DNA from: Alistipes sp.
GTDB taxonomy: Bacteria > Bacteroidota > Bacteroidia > Bacteroidales > Rikenellaceae
Reading direction: 5' to 3'
DNA length: 14,954 nucleotides
Assembly (NCBI GenBank): GCA_017646785.1
Contig: JAGCLX010000003.1
Location: 1-14,954, forward strand
In this document: piece after piece, positions 7,901-14,448 of the stretch
Numbering within the stretch: position 1 is the first letter of the stretch
How the letters are laid out: every line of letters starts with the position of its first letter
Position numbers and translations under genes: made by a program
The notes under the pieces: generated by a model
Told to the model about the DNA's origin: nothing
Database searches by the model: none
The model's input: only the letters and a program-made list of their open reading frames with translations

Positions 7901-8158
7901 GGCTCTAATCTGAGGCTCGCTGTACCCTGTGCGCTTAACTATCTCCTCGAGATATGTGCTCTCCTTGTTGGCAGCGAGGTTGTTAAGTTCCTTGATGATT
8001 CGAGATTTCATCTCCTCGGTGGCCTTGTTTGTGAAGGTCACAGCGAGGATGTTGCGATAGCACTCGGGGTGTTCGAGGACTTCGCATATATACTTCAATA
8101 CAAGGCGGAAGGTCTTGCCCGATCCGGCACTTGCGCTTAATATCTGGGCTCGTTTCAT
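4982..8158 (-). CDS. addA: AddA-like helicase-nuclease (UvrD/RecB family)
   Basis: With AddB this forms an ATP-dependent helicase-nuclease that resects double-strand DNA ends for RecA-dependent repair. All SF1 helicase motifs are visible: Walker A SASAGSGKTF (residues 8-17), Ia VTFTNKATEEMKSR, II DEFQD (383-387), III VGDIKQSIYRWRGGD (415-429), V TIHKAKG (724-730) and VI LYVAITRAK (804-812). The C-terminal PD-(D/E)XK nuclease shows RPDRV followed by IVDYKFG (1010-1016). Length is 1058 residues. I chose the ATG at 8158 because it overlaps the addB stop as ATGA, giving translational coupling, and places the Walker A segment close to the N-terminus as expected; an ATG three codons earlier (8167) is the alternative. 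It could instead be named as a RecB-like beta subunit, but the AddB partner next door and the absence of recC or recD favour AddA. Confidence 0.88.
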   Translation of the reverse strand: MKRAQILSASAGSGKTFRLVLKYICEVLEHPECYRNILAVTFTNKATEEMKSRIIKELNNLAANKESTYLEEIVKRTGYSEPQIRAKALKARTKILHDYSRFTILTIDRFFQRILRAFINELSLDLNYNIELDTAMLLERSADSLIESISDEKNFEVKSWLLEFAEERLNEGSKWDMRKDLRILGGELFKDGVAKRIGENIDKQQLHAIINELVKHDSAILSRIKQLGNDAVDYMSKQHIEPSSFKGKNRSFVHCFAKYASGELLAPSNTIITASADITKWYGSDADANIVSAAEVLRPMLEEICQLYRDNIEHINTTKLLRENYRSYALLSDLYKSIDTICQEENIMVLDKTKEILSRFVDQSNAPFIYEKVGNRYDRYMIDEFQDTSVREWRNLRPLLLEALASNPDASVFIVGDIKQSIYRWRGGDWRLLDNQVKEDLGRNNVEDETLELNRRSLENIVKFNNSFIRNVADADNQHVNNILESALHDKKITTSTHQELEDIVARAYKNGEQKAYIKSEYGNAEVCLFDPKLGDSPFIEAIKDAVARGYRYKDILILVRGANDGRKVAKALYDYKNECLRNNEAGFNILTSDSLTIDSCDVIKFIIALLRLAIDPHDDIERGIYNGYLMRPYGTEFSEEELQLLSQIAHLSPLEALELIIEHFELHNNRDHIAYLQAIHEQILAYTSSHIADIHHYLAWWDERGCRESLSVEKTDDTIEITTIHKAKGLERDVVIIPYCKWSMTPSANMRPIVWAKANDKSEEAATIGEFPVTYGQTMENSAFSEEYCKELVMSHVDGINLLYVAITRAKKELYMYVPKNLNAKSSSSNGIADTTPLIVTAIDKICPGTPEYDESGATKLLRHCYGKKIKRYTPKADEASSKGTLLEAYPTHAPNVAIHYPTQRFVEEGLTPGTQLCNNGIKLHKVFEEAITRDDLHRAIKRMSVNCLISTTEADELSREIERAMQQELASEWFSGEWDDVKCEVDILHKGKTLRPDRVMIKGDRAVIVDYKFGHKMSQEHINKMVTYLELLRKMGRYTTVEGYIWYISLGTIKRV

Positions 8159-11016
8159 CGTCTGCATATTCTGTTGTAGTCACATCGTGTACATGTATCT
8201 CTATCTTCGACCTGCCTAAATGGTGTTGAGGGATCGAATAGCTCATCGAGCAATGCTTTAAGTCGAGCCTCGAAGTCACTGGCAACAAGGCTATAGCGAG
8301 TAATGTCCCTATTGCTGTCCAGCTCCTTGATGATGGGTGAGTAGCTGTCATTGAGCATGCGTGAGGCGTAGAACAGCGTGGGTAGGGTGTCCACACCCTC
8401 GTTCTTGTGCAGCACCATCGAGTATAGGAGCGTCTGGAAGATGTTGGATATGCGCTGCTTGGCACTACCCGTAAATAGCGTCTCTACGCTGTTGAACTCC
8501 AGGTGTGGCTGGTAGCCGCTCTTGTAGTCAATAACCTGCAGCGTGCCATCGGGAAGTGTGTCGATGCGGTCGGCGATGCCCGAGAGCTTGATGTTTAGTC
8601 CCGATGATATCTCGTAGTTGTGGTGTATTTTCTTCTCGAGTGCCGTTACGGTGAAGCCTTTGCGAGTTGTGTCGTAGCGCATGATGCCCCTGTGGATATA
8701 CTTGACTATGATATCCCTCACAAGCAGTGTGTCGCCCGAGAACTCCTTGGCGGTGACCTGTGCATCTTTGTAGAGTGTCATGCCGATGGCCTCGTCAACA
8801 ACAGACTCTACTATGCTCTCACTTTGTAACCCCTTGATTATCTGCATTGGGTTCTTTGTATCTACTACGTTGTTGCGCTTGTACAGCAACTCCATGGCCT
8901 TGTGGAGTATATCTCCAAAGCCCAGCGCATCAATCTTGTCGGAGAGCTCGTTGCGGGCGCGAAGATGTGCTATCGAGGCGAAGTAGAACTTTAGTGGGCA
9001 CTCCACGTAGCGGAAGAGAGCTGTGGGTGATAGGTAGTCCTCCGTGTTAGCGTCAGCATAGCGCATCAGTGCCTCCATCTCCGACTTGCCCTTAGCTACC
9101 TCGATGGCGCTCTCATCCTCGATGCTGAGGTCTACGCCTACGGCGTGCTTCTCTACGCTGTAGGGTGACTCGAAGTCAAGTTGATAGATGTAGCGGCTAC
9201 ACTCACCCGTACTCTTCTCGTCAGCACGCGAGCAGTAGAGCATGTTAACGCGCTCGGCACGCTGTATAAGGCGGTAGAAGTAGTATGCATACATGGCCTC
9301 ATGCTGCTCTGGAGTAGGCATGTCGTAGGCGTATCGTAGGCTGTAGGGGATGAACGAGGCCTGGTCGGTGTGGTTGCCTGGGAAGTTGGCATCGGTCATC
9401 GAGAGTATTATGACGTTCTTGAAGTCGACATTTCGAGTCTCGAGTATTCCGAGCACCTGGATGCCTTCGAGTGGCTCACCCTTATAGGGTATGGTTACCG
9501 TCTGAAGATGGCGGCGCAGGAGCGAGATGAAGACCTTGGTTGGTATCTCTATGTTGCAACACTTGGCGCTACGCATAGTCTTGGCTATCTCCTCGCCCAT
9601 GATGCGTAGGTGCTCGTGCTGGTCGTGAGCATGTTCGGGAAGCCTCTGCATGATGGCTTCGGTGATGTTAACCAGATATTTGCCTAACGACTCCCAATCG
9701 CTTATGCTTGTGAAGATTAGCGATAGCACATCATCGTCTGCAAATAGGGCGCTATCGACGGTAGTTATGCGCTTCGATACTATCTTGTTGGCGTAGTTGG
9801 CAGCGCGCTCACCACATGAGTCGACAATGTATGGGTGGGTCAGTAACCAGGTGACATCCTTGTGGTAGAACACCGACCTATCCTCCTTGCTATGACTATG
9901 TGTCTGTAGCGTGATAAGAGCCTCAATAAAGGAGTATGTGAGCGAGTTCCTGAGGGGGTATCCCATGGTGACGTTCACATTTTTTACGCTCTCGGGAAGT
10001 GAGTGTAGCAGGGGAATGAGTAAGTTCTCGTCGGTGAGTACTATGGCGGTATTCTTGTCCCACTCACTCTCGGGGATAGACTTGAGTATCTTACCTATGT
10101 GCTTGACCTGCGATATGTTAGACACGCAAGCTGTGGCGCTCAGCTGCTTTTTTATCTTTGTGAAGTTGCTGTGCGATAGAGGGTCGTTGCAGGGGTAGTC
10201 CTTGATGTTGTTGCGTAGGAATATGCCTGCCTCGTGCTCCTCGATGCCGCTCTTTGCTACATAGTAGTCGTCATAGTCCCAGTAGAACTCCGCACCCATG
10301 TCACTCTTGGCAATATGCTTGAAGAGTATCTGCTCGCTCTTGGAGAGGGCATTGAAACCCGCGATTATGTGTCGTTTGGGCTCTAAGTCTATATCCTCAC
10401 CCGCAATAATGCGCTCCGCAGTGATGCGGTATAGGAGTCCTGGATAGCCAATTTTAAGCTCTATGAGTCGTGCTCTGTATCTCTCGTAAATCTCGGGTAA
10501 CGCCTTCCATACCTCTAAAAACCTCTTCTTCTGAGCACTTAGGCTCTCACTCGTATGTACGCTACTCCAGAAACGCTTGATGTGTTGTAGAATGCGCTCC
10601 TGCTCCTCGGTTAGGTACGATACGTCGGACTCTATCTCCTTGATGTCTTCGATATTGCGAAGTAGCATATTGGCATCAACGAGGTACTTGTCTATCATGT
10701 CGAAGTCCGAGATGAGCATGTCGCCCCAGTAGTAGAAGTGGTCGAACTCCTCGCTGGGAAACTTCTCGTGGTAGATGGTGAATAGCTCGCTTATGAGCCT
10801 TATGCGCTCGCCATGCTCAAGGCCCGAGCCACGCACCATGAGGTCGTCGATGGTGGTGTAGTGGGGTTGCCACGTGGGGTTGCTCGACACCTGCTCTATG
10901 GCGTCGTTAAAGAAAGTGCGAGCTCGCAGTGATGGAAACATCACAACGAGCTGCGATAGGTCGTTAGAGTAGTCGTCGAGGAGTCTTGTGGCAAGCTCCT
11001 TAAGAAATGTAGACAT
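8155..11016 (-). CDS. addB: AddB-like PD-(D/E)XK nuclease subunit with Fe-S cysteines
   Basis: This 953-residue protein is the partner of AddA. The N-terminus, where Firmicute AddB has a Walker A, reads QLVVMFPSLRARTFF and lacks GKT, so the helicase-like half is probably not an ATPase. The C-terminal nuclease starts near YLSPTALFRYVECPLKFYF and contains GFGDILHKAMELL, GIADRIDTLPDG and IDYKSG (D830, K832). C673 together with C942, C945 and C951 (CX2CX5C) reproduces the four-cysteine [4Fe-4S] arrangement described for Bacillus AddB, where it stabilises the nuclease domain. The gene begins 18 nt after the GIN-domain gene and its TGA stop overlaps the addA ATG by 4 nt. Predicted role: single-strand nuclease and end processing within AddAB. 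Annotation as a generic PD-(D/E)XK nuclease is possible, but context and cysteine spacing support AddB. Confidence 0.87.
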   Translation of the reverse strand: MSTFLKELATRLLDDYSNDLSQLVVMFPSLRARTFFNDAIEQVSSNPTWQPHYTTIDDLMVRGSGLEHGERIRLISELFTIYHEKFPSEEFDHFYYWGDMLISDFDMIDKYLVDANMLLRNIEDIKEIESDVSYLTEEQERILQHIKRFWSSVHTSESLSAQKKRFLEVWKALPEIYERYRARLIELKIGYPGLLYRITAERIIAGEDIDLEPKRHIIAGFNALSKSEQILFKHIAKSDMGAEFYWDYDDYYVAKSGIEEHEAGIFLRNNIKDYPCNDPLSHSNFTKIKKQLSATACVSNISQVKHIGKILKSIPESEWDKNTAIVLTDENLLIPLLHSLPESVKNVNVTMGYPLRNSLTYSFIEALITLQTHSHSKEDRSVFYHKDVTWLLTHPYIVDSCGERAANYANKIVSKRITTVDSALFADDDVLSLIFTSISDWESLGKYLVNITEAIMQRLPEHAHDQHEHLRIMGEEIAKTMRSAKCCNIEIPTKVFISLLRRHLQTVTIPYKGEPLEGIQVLGILETRNVDFKNVIILSMTDANFPGNHTDQASFIPYSLRYAYDMPTPEQHEAMYAYYFYRLIQRAERVNMLYCSRADEKSTGECSRYIYQLDFESPYSVEKHAVGVDLSIEDESAIEVAKGKSEMEALMRYADANTEDYLSPTALFRYVECPLKFYFASIAHLRARNELSDKIDALGFGDILHKAMELLYKRNNVVDTKNPMQIIKGLQSESIVESVVDEAIGMTLYKDAQVTAKEFSGDTLLVRDIIVKYIHRGIMRYDTTRKGFTVTALEKKIHHNYEISSGLNIKLSGIADRIDTLPDGTLQVIDYKSGYQPHLEFNSVETLFTGSAKQRISNIFQTLLYSMVLHKNEGVDTLPTLFYASRMLNDSYSPIIKELDSNRDITRYSLVASDFEARLKALLDELFDPSTPFRQVEDRDTCTRCDYNRICRR

Positions 11017-11034
11017 ACGCCACTATGTTCTGGT

Positions 11035-11751
11035 CTAAAGTAACTTAATCTCGCCACCAAAGAGGGTGATTGCCGAGCGTAGGATGACGGGCTCTGTGCT
11101 GTAGAGGATTTTACCGCCAGTAGAGGTCTTGGCCTCCAGACGCTCCGAAGCGCTTACCTTGACAATGGCATTGTGCGACGAGGTGGCTACGGTGGATACT
11201 GTAGATAGCTTCGCAGCGTTGTAGTCGGCAGTAGATATGTCGACGGTCTGGTAGCGAGCCTCGCCAGTGAGCACTATGCAACACTTGCCTGAGGCACTAA
11301 CGTAGATGTCGAGGGTGTCGACGTCGGCTGTGAAGTGGGAGTCGTTGCTGATGTATAGGTCGAGTAGGGTAGAGTTGAGTGTGCCCTCCACGGTTACATC
11401 TGCCTTGGATATGGAGATGTCGCTGAGCTCGTTGAAGTATACCTCCACCTCGGTTACGCTCTCGCGCTTGGGGTCGCTGCGCTCTTCAATCTTGAGCACA
11501 CCAAACTCCTTCTTTATGACTTCAAACTCAAATTTAGAGGTGTATACACCCTTGGTGTCGTAGACGATATATGGGGCTTCGACCTTATCTATCTTTGTGA
11601 GTTTTAGTTTGATAGGTGCATTTACCTCGATGCTGTTGAAGCTTGATAGGTACTCCTTGACTGGGCCAATGTTGACCACAACGCTCTCCTGCGCCCATAG
11701 GTTAAGGCTGCACACAACAGCGAGTATAGTAAGCAATAGACTCTTCTTCAT
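11035..11751 (-). CDS. Exported GIN-domain (DUF2807) protein
   Basis: This 238-residue protein opens with a clear signal peptide (MKK, a hydrophobic core to about residue 18, probable cleavage after LWA20 before QES). The rest is beta-strand-rich and repetitive, with VKEYLSSFNSIEVNAPIKLKL, then serial strands such as ISKADVTVEGTL, DLYISNDSHFTADV and KTSTGGKILYS, as in putative auto-transporter adhesin head GIN (DUF2807) proteins, which fold as beta-helices. The family is common in Bacteroidota and its role is unknown; periplasmic or outer-surface location is expected. No lipobox precedes C14, so it is not an obvious lipoprotein. It is the first gene of the unit containing addB, addA and ispF, 18 nt ahead of addB. 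Its link to DNA repair is unclear and may be positional only. Confidence 0.75.
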   Translation of the reverse strand: MKKSLLLTILAVVCSLNLWAQESVVVNIGPVKEYLSSFNSIEVNAPIKLKLTKIDKVEAPYIVYDTKGVYTSKFEFEVIKKEFGVLKIEERSDPKRESVTEVEVYFNELSDISISKADVTVEGTLNSTLLDLYISNDSHFTADVDTLDIYVSASGKCCIVLTGEARYQTVDISTADYNAAKLSTVSTVATSSHNAIVKVSASERLEAKTSTGGKILYSTEPVILRSAITLFGGEIKLL

Positions 11752-11778
11752 GACGACTTATTTGTTCCTAATTCAACG

Positions 11779-11810
11779 CTAAATTAGATAAAAAAAGGCA
11801 ATTCTCCAAA
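11779..11810 (-). promoter_or_regulatory. Promoter of the GIN-addB-addA-ispF unit
   Basis: On the minus strand TTTG (11810-11807), a 20-bp spacer and TAATTTAG (11786-11779) match the Bacteroidota promoter with one mismatch in the -7 box. The ATG at 11751 follows 27 nt later. The -33 TTTG lies in the loop of the upstream terminator hairpin. Confidence 0.6.
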
Positions 11811-11818
11811 CGAATTGC
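11790..11818 (-). terminator. Intrinsic terminator after the HAD gene
   Basis: Read on the minus strand, GCAATTC (11818-11812) and GAATTGC (11804-11798) form a 7-bp stem with a 7-nt loop, followed by C and seven T residues (11796-11790). It sits 56 nt after the HAD stop codon and ends the M23-M23-HAD unit. Confidence 0.7.
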
Positions 11819-11873
11819 ACATTTTTATCCCTTGCTATGGTGAAGAGGTCTATTTGTTTGCGTTGGTAGCTCT

Positions 11874-12434
11874 CTAAAGAGATACCTTGACGTAGGCTGC
11901 ACCACTGGCCTCGGCAGCCTGTAGACCCATGGTTGAGTCCTCGAAGATGATGGTTTGTCGGGGTGTTGCCCCTGCAAGCTCCATGGCCCGTAGAAAGCAC
12001 TCTGGGTGTGGCTTGGGCTGCGTTACGTCGTCGCCAGAGATTATGCCGTCAATGCCCTCGGATAACTTCAAGTGTCGCATTACATTACGTATATTATCTA
12101 TGTGACCAGTAGATACTATCCATACCTGTGAACCCATACTGCGCATCATCTTGCACCACTCCCATAGCGGGGTGTTCAGCCTAACGCTGTCGAAGTAGTT
12201 GGGGTATATCTCCACCTTGCGCTGTCGCAGACGTCGTGCATCATCGTCGCTTTCTATGCCTACGTCGCGAAGAAACTCTCTGCATCGCATGCCGAAGTAC
12301 TTAGCCGTATACTGCTCCAACGACAGTGTGATTCCCACCTCGCTGAGCGCCTGAATGTATGCCTCGCCATTAGCCCTGCGAGTGTCGGCCAAAGTGCCGT
12401 CGAAGTCGAGTAGAATTAGCTTTATGTGTGACAT
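11874..12434 (-). CDS. HAD-family hydrolase (phosphatase/phosphoglucomutase-like)
   Basis: A 186-residue HAD phosphohydrolase with all four motifs: I LLDFDGTLADT (nucleophile D10, acid D12), II WIVSTGH (S108/T109), III PKPHPE (K141) and IV IIFEDSTMGLQAA (E165, D166). An alpha-helical cap follows motif I, as in the beta-phosphoglucomutase-like subfamily. The substrate cannot be told; a small phosphorylated metabolite is usual. It is somewhat shorter than the common 210-220 residues and ends soon after the motif IV helix (GAAYVKVSL), yet the core looks complete. I chose the ATG at 12434, one base past the upstream M23 stop, because it puts motif I at residue 10; the earlier ATG at 12467 would add 11 unrelated residues overlapping the M23 gene. 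It is the last gene before the terminator at 11818-11790. Confidence 0.88.
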   Translation of the reverse strand: MSHIKLILLDFDGTLADTRRANGEAYIQALSEVGITLSLEQYTAKYFGMRCREFLRDVGIESDDDARRLRQRKVEIYPNYFDSVRLNTPLWEWCKMMRSMGSQVWIVSTGHIDNIRNVMRHLKLSEGIDGIISGDDVTQPKPHPECFLRAMELAGATPRQTIIFEDSTMGLQAAEASGAAYVKVSL

Positions 12435-12435
12435 G

Positions 12436-13380
12436 TTAATCGAATGATTGCATGCTAGATAGCGCAATGCGGATGATACGTTGATACTCCTCGGCAGTGA
12501 GCTCCATGAAGAAGTAGTGCACGGGGTCTACGCGCATGCCGTTGAAGATGACCTCGTAGTGGAGGTGTGGGGCAAATGATAGACCGCTGTTGCCCGATAT
12601 GGCGATGATGTCACCGCGCTTAACCTTGGCACCCTTCTTTACACGTGTGTCCATGAGGTGGCTATACGATGTTTGGTAGCCGTTACCGTGGTCGATGGTT
12701 ATGGCCTTGCCGTGCGATGAGTTCTTCTCCGATAGCGACTGCACAACACCATCTGCTGTGGCGAAAACGGGGGTGCCCTCTGGTATGAGGTAATCGACGC
12801 CATGGTGCTCACGCATAGTGCGATGGAATGGGTTAATTAAAGGTTTTTTACCAGCTGCAAGCAGGGTTAGTTGTCGGTTGTTTACGGGCTGGATGGAGGG
12901 GATGCAGTCGATTGATAATGATGTTGTTTCGTATGCGTACATCATGTCTTTATACGACTGTGTTAGCACATCGTTCTCCTTTATAGCACTTTGCACCCTG
13001 TCGTTGAGTGTGCTTAGTAGCTCGTCGTTGTCCATCTCCATGAGGCTCTCGTTGAGTGCAATGCGCTCGTCGTCGCTATCGATGGTGAGGTCGTAGGGGT
13101 TCGATTCAAAGAGCTTGCGAAAGACATTCTCGTCGCGTCGTTGTACGTTCTCTAATACCTCGGTTAGCTCGTTGTAGCGCTCCGACATTGCGGTGTATTC
13201 ACTGCGTAGCTTGTCGGTGGAGTGGCGTAGCTTGTACTCTGCGGGCATGTCTACAAATAGCGAGAGTAGGAAGTACCACACAACGACCATGCTTGCCCAT
13301 ATCAGGATGTGTATCGAGTGGACAATCACGCTGTGCTTGTTGACCGAGAATTTAGTTAATATGTCGCGTATATATCTCAT
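12436..13380 (-). CDS. Membrane-anchored M23 metallopeptidase (second copy)
   Basis: This 314-residue putative peptidoglycan endopeptidase has a cytoplasmic lead of about 17 residues, one membrane segment (about 18-43, VIVHSIHILIWASMVVVWYF), a helical probably coiled-coil stalk (about 50-150) with the linker motif RRDENVFRKLFE, and a C-terminal LytM/M23 domain. Zinc and catalytic residues are in place: H192 and D196 in EHHGVD, H241 in YSHLMD, and H272/H274 in HLHYEV. The stretch just before the first histidine (LAAGKKPLINPFHR) lacks the usual S-x-[FY]-G-x-R motif that the neighbouring copy keeps. The domain should face the periplasm. I chose the ATG at 13380, 4 nt after the upstream M23 stop; the in-frame ATG at 13410 would overlap that gene. 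It is cotranscribed with the paralogue upstream and the HAD gene downstream. Confidence 0.87.
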   Translation of the reverse strand: MRYIRDILTKFSVNKHSVIVHSIHILIWASMVVVWYFLLSLFVDMPAEYKLRHSTDKLRSEYTAMSERYNELTEVLENVQRRDENVFRKLFESNPYDLTIDSDDERIALNESLMEMDNDELLSTLNDRVQSAIKENDVLTQSYKDMMYAYETTSLSIDCIPSIQPVNNRQLTLLAAGKKPLINPFHRTMREHHGVDYLIPEGTPVFATADGVVQSLSEKNSSHGKAITIDHGNGYQTSYSHLMDTRVKKGAKVKRGDIIAISGNSGLSFAPHLHYEVIFNGMRVDPVHYFFMELTAEEYQRIIRIALSSMQSFD

Positions 13381-13384
13381 TGTA

Positions 13385-14335
13385 TCAGTTCTTTGATAGT
13401 GACTCTTCAATCTGATTCATCAACTCGATATAGGCCTCTGGTGACATATCTTTGTTGAAGTAGTGTATGGGGTTGACGGTCTTGTCGCGGAAGCGCACCT
13501 CGTAGTGTAGGTGTGCACCCTCAGAAACACCGGTGTTACCCACCTCGCCGATTATCTGTCCGCGCTTGACGCTATCGCCACTGCTAACATATATCTTGGA
13601 TAGGTGGCCGTAGCGTGTCTTGTAGCCGAAGCCATGGTTTAGCTCTACGAGCTTGCCGTAGCCAGTCTCCCAACGTGCTCGCACAACAACGGCGTTACCC
13701 GTGGCATAGATGGGTGTGCCCTTGGGTGCTGAGAGATCTACGCCCTCATGCTTGCGCCATGTGCCGTATCGGGGGTGCTTGCGCATGCCGTAGAGGCTGC
13801 TTATGCGTTTTAGCTTTGTGCGGTCTATGGGCCAGATGGCGGGGATTACGGTCGAAAACTCCTCCTTGTGTGTGGCCATGGTTTGGGTGTCGTCGAGCGA
13901 TACCGAGGCATAGTATATCTGGCGGGTGAGGTCGTCGAGGTTGCGCCATCCCTGCTCTATTATGTCGGAGTATGCGTCGCCCTGGTAGCTGGCGTACTTG
14001 GTGTCGTTGTAGTCTGAGTATACGCGCAGTATCTCAGCGTTTGTTATGGTGTCGATACCCAACAACGGACGATAGACGTAGTGGTCACGATGCTTGATAT
14101 CCTCGAGTACTCTCTCCGAGGCCTCGATTTTAGTCTGCAGGATGGCGTACTCACGCTCGAGGCGGTGGTTGTCACGGCGTATGCGAGCCATCTTGGGTGT
14201 GTCACCAAGTGATGATATTATTAGGTTGCCAGCAATGGCAATGATGAGGGCGACGACTATGCGTAGCACTATGCGATAGCCGCGAGGCCAGCGCTTTACT
14301 GAGGTGAGGAGTGTGCTAAGATGGTTGATGCCCAT
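13385..14335 (-). CDS. Membrane-anchored M23 metallopeptidase (first copy)
   Basis: This 316-residue paralogue of the next gene has the same layout: a short basic lead, a membrane segment (about 21-43, IVLRIVVALIIAIAGNLIIS), a coiled-coil region (about 50-80), the linker motif KHRDHYVYRPLLG and a C-terminal M23 domain. The domain is canonical, with SSLYGMRKHP before the first ligand, H196 and D200 in KHEGVD, H244 in YGHLSK and H275/H277 in HLHYEV. Expected role is cleavage of peptidoglycan cross-links or activation of other hydrolases from the outer face of the inner membrane. I chose the ATG at 14335. An ATG at 14443 opens the same frame earlier, but the extra 36 residues would span the promoter and overlap the alaS leader. 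This is the first gene of the M23-M23-HAD unit, divergent from alaS. Confidence 0.9.
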   Translation of the reverse strand: MGINHLSTLLTSVKRWPRGYRIVLRIVVALIIAIAGNLIISSLGDTPKMARIRRDNHRLEREYAILQTKIEASERVLEDIKHRDHYVYRPLLGIDTITNAEILRVYSDYNDTKYASYQGDAYSDIIEQGWRNLDDLTRQIYYASVSLDDTQTMATHKEEFSTVIPAIWPIDRTKLKRISSLYGMRKHPRYGTWRKHEGVDLSAPKGTPIYATGNAVVVRARWETGYGKLVELNHGFGYKTRYGHLSKIYVSSGDSVKRGQIIGEVGNTGVSEGAHLHYEVRFRDKTVNPIHYFNKDMSPEAYIELMNQIEESLSKN

Positions 14336-14375
14336 TTGTAAAAAGTAAAAATTATTAAAAAATCTCTCGTTTAAC

Positions 14376-14407
14376 GATGCAAAATTAAAGTAAATTGTGT
14401 AATTTTG
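14376..14407 (+). promoter_or_regulatory. Putative alaS promoter
   Basis: TAATTTTG at 14400-14407 is an exact TAnnTTTG -7 box. At the right distance (20 bp) upstream stands ATG (14377-14379) where TTG would be expected, so the -33 box is imperfect. The predicted leader before the alaS ATG is about 35 nt. Confidence 0.5.
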
Positions 14408-14409
14408 CA
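14378..14409. repeat. 10-bp inverted repeat forming back-to-back promoters
   Basis: TGCAAAATTA (14378-14387) and TAATTTTGCA (14400-14409) are perfect inverted copies with a 12-bp centre. Each arm contains the -7 box of one divergent promoter (M23 leftward, alaS rightward) and overlaps the -33 position of the other. Confidence 0.75.
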
Positions 14410-14410
14410 A
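14380..14410 (-). promoter_or_regulatory. Promoter of the M23-M23-HAD unit
   Basis: On the minus strand TTG (14410-14408), a 20-bp spacer and TAATTTTG (14387-14380) fit the Bacteroidota consensus. The leader to the ATG at 14335 is about 40 nt and AT-rich. Confidence 0.65.
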
Positions 14411-14448
14411 CCGCGTATAAGAATAGGTATAAAATAAACTCAAAATAT

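Noticed and set aside
7983..8465. A 160-codon minus-strand frame across the addB/addA junction
   Set aside because: It overlaps the end of addB and start of addA in another frame; the product is rich in Ser, Thr, Arg and Pro with no domain.
13615..13929. A 104-codon plus-strand frame rich in Cys, Arg and Trp
   Set aside because: It lies opposite the catalytic M23 domain of the first copy; its composition is typical of antisense frames in GC-richer genes.
14336..14443. N-terminal extension of the first M23 protein from the ATG at 14443
   Set aside because: The extra 36 residues would be translated from the divergent promoter region, upstream of the predicted transcript start, and do not look like a signal peptide.
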